Shown piece by piece: positions 62,892-64,000 of a stretch of 64,000 bases of DNA. The notes under the pieces are model-generated. The model saw nothing but the letters and a program-made list of their open reading frames with translations. It made no database searches and had not been told where the DNA came from. Numbering within the stretch: position 1 is the first letter of the stretch; every line of letters begins with the position of its first letter. Position numbers and translations under genes: made by a program. The DNA comes from Parascardovia denticolens DSM 10105 = JCM 12538 (GTDB lineage: Bacteria; Actinomycetota; Actinomycetes; Actinomycetales; Bifidobacteriaceae): positions 124,001 through 188,000 of the forward strand of contig NZ_AP012333.1 in the NCBI RefSeq assembly GCF_001042675.1, given 5' to 3'.

Positions 62892-64000
62892 TTACCTGCT
62901 GCGGGGCGGTCGAGGCCGACCGGCCGGGTCAGGCTTGTCCTGGGCCGGTTCCCGCTCCTGCCTGTGTGTGAGGCTGGGGTGCAGACGTCGGCGGATTTGG
63001 GGGTCGGCCGCCTGGTAGATGCGGTCGGCCAGGTGGGTGATGATCCTCTCGGAGAGGGCTTGGCGGGCCAGTCCTGTGCGGCTGTCCAGCAGGGTGGCCA
63101 GGGTGGGGTCCTGTGTGAGCAGGCCGCTGGCGGCTTGGTCGGCTTGGCTGCGCGCGTCCAGCAGGTTGTCGGCCTGGCGGGCGATGGGGGTTGCGTAGGC
63201 GGTGATGGCCTGGCCGCTGACGGTGTCCGCCGCCTGGATGGCGGTCTCGTCCAGGCTGGTGCGGGCGGCGGCCTCCTGCTGGTAGTCGGGGTCGTCCCGC
63301 TGCTCGTCGAGGCGGGTGGCGTTGTCTTCCAGCTGGCTGGCCGCGTGGCTGATGGCCGCTTGGGATTAGGTGAGTTCCTGCTGGCTGAGGGGCTGGCTGC
63401 TGATGTGGAGCATGCGGTCGGCCACTTGGCGCCAGGCGGCGTCGGCTCCGATGGCGTTGGTGGTGGCCAGGTCGGTGATGCCGTGGTAGCCGTCGCCGAT
63501 GTCCAGGCGGTCCTTGTATTCGCCGTCCACGCCGTCGATGTGGTAGTGGATGGTCAGGCGGATCTTCTCGTAGCCGATGCTGCTGGCGGGGTGGCGGAAG
63601 CGGGTGGTCTGTTTGGCGTCTTCGATGCCGGAGAGGATGTAGTCCGCCTGGTTGAGGTCGAGGGTCGTGTTGTCGGCGATCAGGCCGAGCTCGGCGGTGT
63701 CGATGGTGACCTGGATGCTGTCGGGGTCGCCGAAGCTGGGCGTGTTCTTCAGCCGGCTGCGCTTGTCCTGCTGCTCCTGGCTGATGGTCTGCGCGTACGC
63801 TTGGCGGGCTCGTTTGACGGCTGCGGCCAATGCCCAGGGATCCATGACGAGGATGTGGCGGCGGGTGGAGCCGCGGCCTTTGAACAGTTCCAGCTGCCGG
63901 TCTTCGCGGATGCTGACGGTGACCGGCTGCCGGTTGGCTTTCTGGGTGAGCATGCGGTCGCTCATGAACACGTCCAGGTTGTAGTAGGCGACGTCCACTC
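62892..64000 (-). pseudogene. element protein gene interrupted by an in-frame stop, runs past window edge
   Basis: One frame runs on the minus strand from the window edge to TAA 62892, broken only by TAA at 63366-63368. The upstream half (210 residues or more) has AELGLIADNTTLDLNQADYI and DGYHGITDLATTNAIGADAAW. The downstream half is about 157 helical residues rich in Gln, Ala, Asp and Leu. No start codon with a ribosome site follows the stop, so two separate genes are unlikely. CAA to TAA is a single change and would restore LTQSQAAISHAAS. I cannot name the family. Position suggests a relaxase- or ArdC-type large element protein. Confidence 0.65.

Larger units (their letters stand above)
49324..64000. 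mobile_element. partial integrative and conjugative element (right end outside window)
   Basis: From the tRNA remnant onward the genes change to XRE regulators, a winged-helix initiator with iterons, WhiB, a type IV secretion set (VirB2-like, TrbL-like, PrgI, VirB4, CHAP/lysozyme), an SSB-like protein and TraG/VirD4. Codon composition is very GC-rich, except for the AT-rich XRE pair. No integrase or full relaxase is seen inside the window. Two genes are broken, so the element may no longer transfer. The left border is inferred from the remnant, not proven. Confidence 0.8.

Noticed and set aside
62892-63365. Separate downstream gene after the TAA at 63366
   Set aside because: The frame is the same as upstream, and no ATG, GTG or TTG with a ribosome site follows the stop.
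1-64000. CRISPR arrays and ribosomal RNA
   Set aside because: No regularly spaced repeats of CRISPR type and no rRNA sequence were seen by eye on either strand.

Overview
The window looks like a chromosomal segment of a high-GC Gram-positive bacterium of the family Bifidobacteriaceae. The evidence is the HspR repressor, the actinobacterial inositol-phosphate synthase, the ppk/mutT1-type gene pair, a Tad/Flp pilus locus of actinobacterial type beside dnaX and recR, a C69 dipeptidase, and an actinobacterial small SRP RNA. Species was not determined and no database search was run.

Bases 1-11,070 are ordinary core genes: a chaperone-operon tail with hspR, a Mg2+-type P-type ATPase, an aldo/keto reductase, a three-gene minus-strand block (ppk, a Nudix+histidine-phosphatase fusion, a conserved unknown), a cupin and an M20 peptidase. 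Bases 11,110-14,915 are a visibly AT-rich two-gene insert: a small Nudix hydrolase translationally coupled to a 1126-residue PLD-nuclease/SF2-helicase/DUF3427-type protein. This is the best candidate here for a little-described defence or nucleic-acid-processing system. A YiiX-like hydrolase and a candidate structured RNA with its own promoter and terminator follow.

Bases 16,185-21,404 encode a Tad-type pilus (tadZ-A-B-C, Flp-like pilin, two TadE-like pseudopilins). Both halves of the locus are preceded by a near-identical repeat containing DnaA-box-like sequences. dnaX, recR and a DUF5701-like gene follow, then an envelope-stress block: a membrane protein and a PspC protein divergent from a LiaS/DesK-type kinase, a LuxR-type regulator and an HtrA protease. 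Next are a class A penicillin-binding protein, inositol-phosphate synthase, an LtaS-like enzyme, the SRP RNA, a PAP2 phosphatase, topA-tmk-holB, a PEBP protein, a C69 dipeptidase and fhs, ending at tRNA-Lys(CTT).

From about 49,320 to the end of the window lies one part of an integrated conjugative element. It starts with a 34-nt tRNA 3' remnant and a pair of divergent XRE regulators. A winged-helix initiator follows, with four iteron-like inverted repeats and an AT-rich stretch inside its own gene. Then come a WhiB protein, a sortase-substrate-like microprotein, and a type IV secretion operon on the plus strand (VirB2-like, TrbL-like, PrgI, VirB4, CHAP/lysozyme). It converges on a minus-strand operon (SSB-like, small acidic protein, TraG/VirD4). 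Both operons begin with the same 38-bp leader in inverted orientation. Two element genes are broken by a frameshift and an in-frame stop. No integrase is inside the window, and the element continues beyond its right edge.
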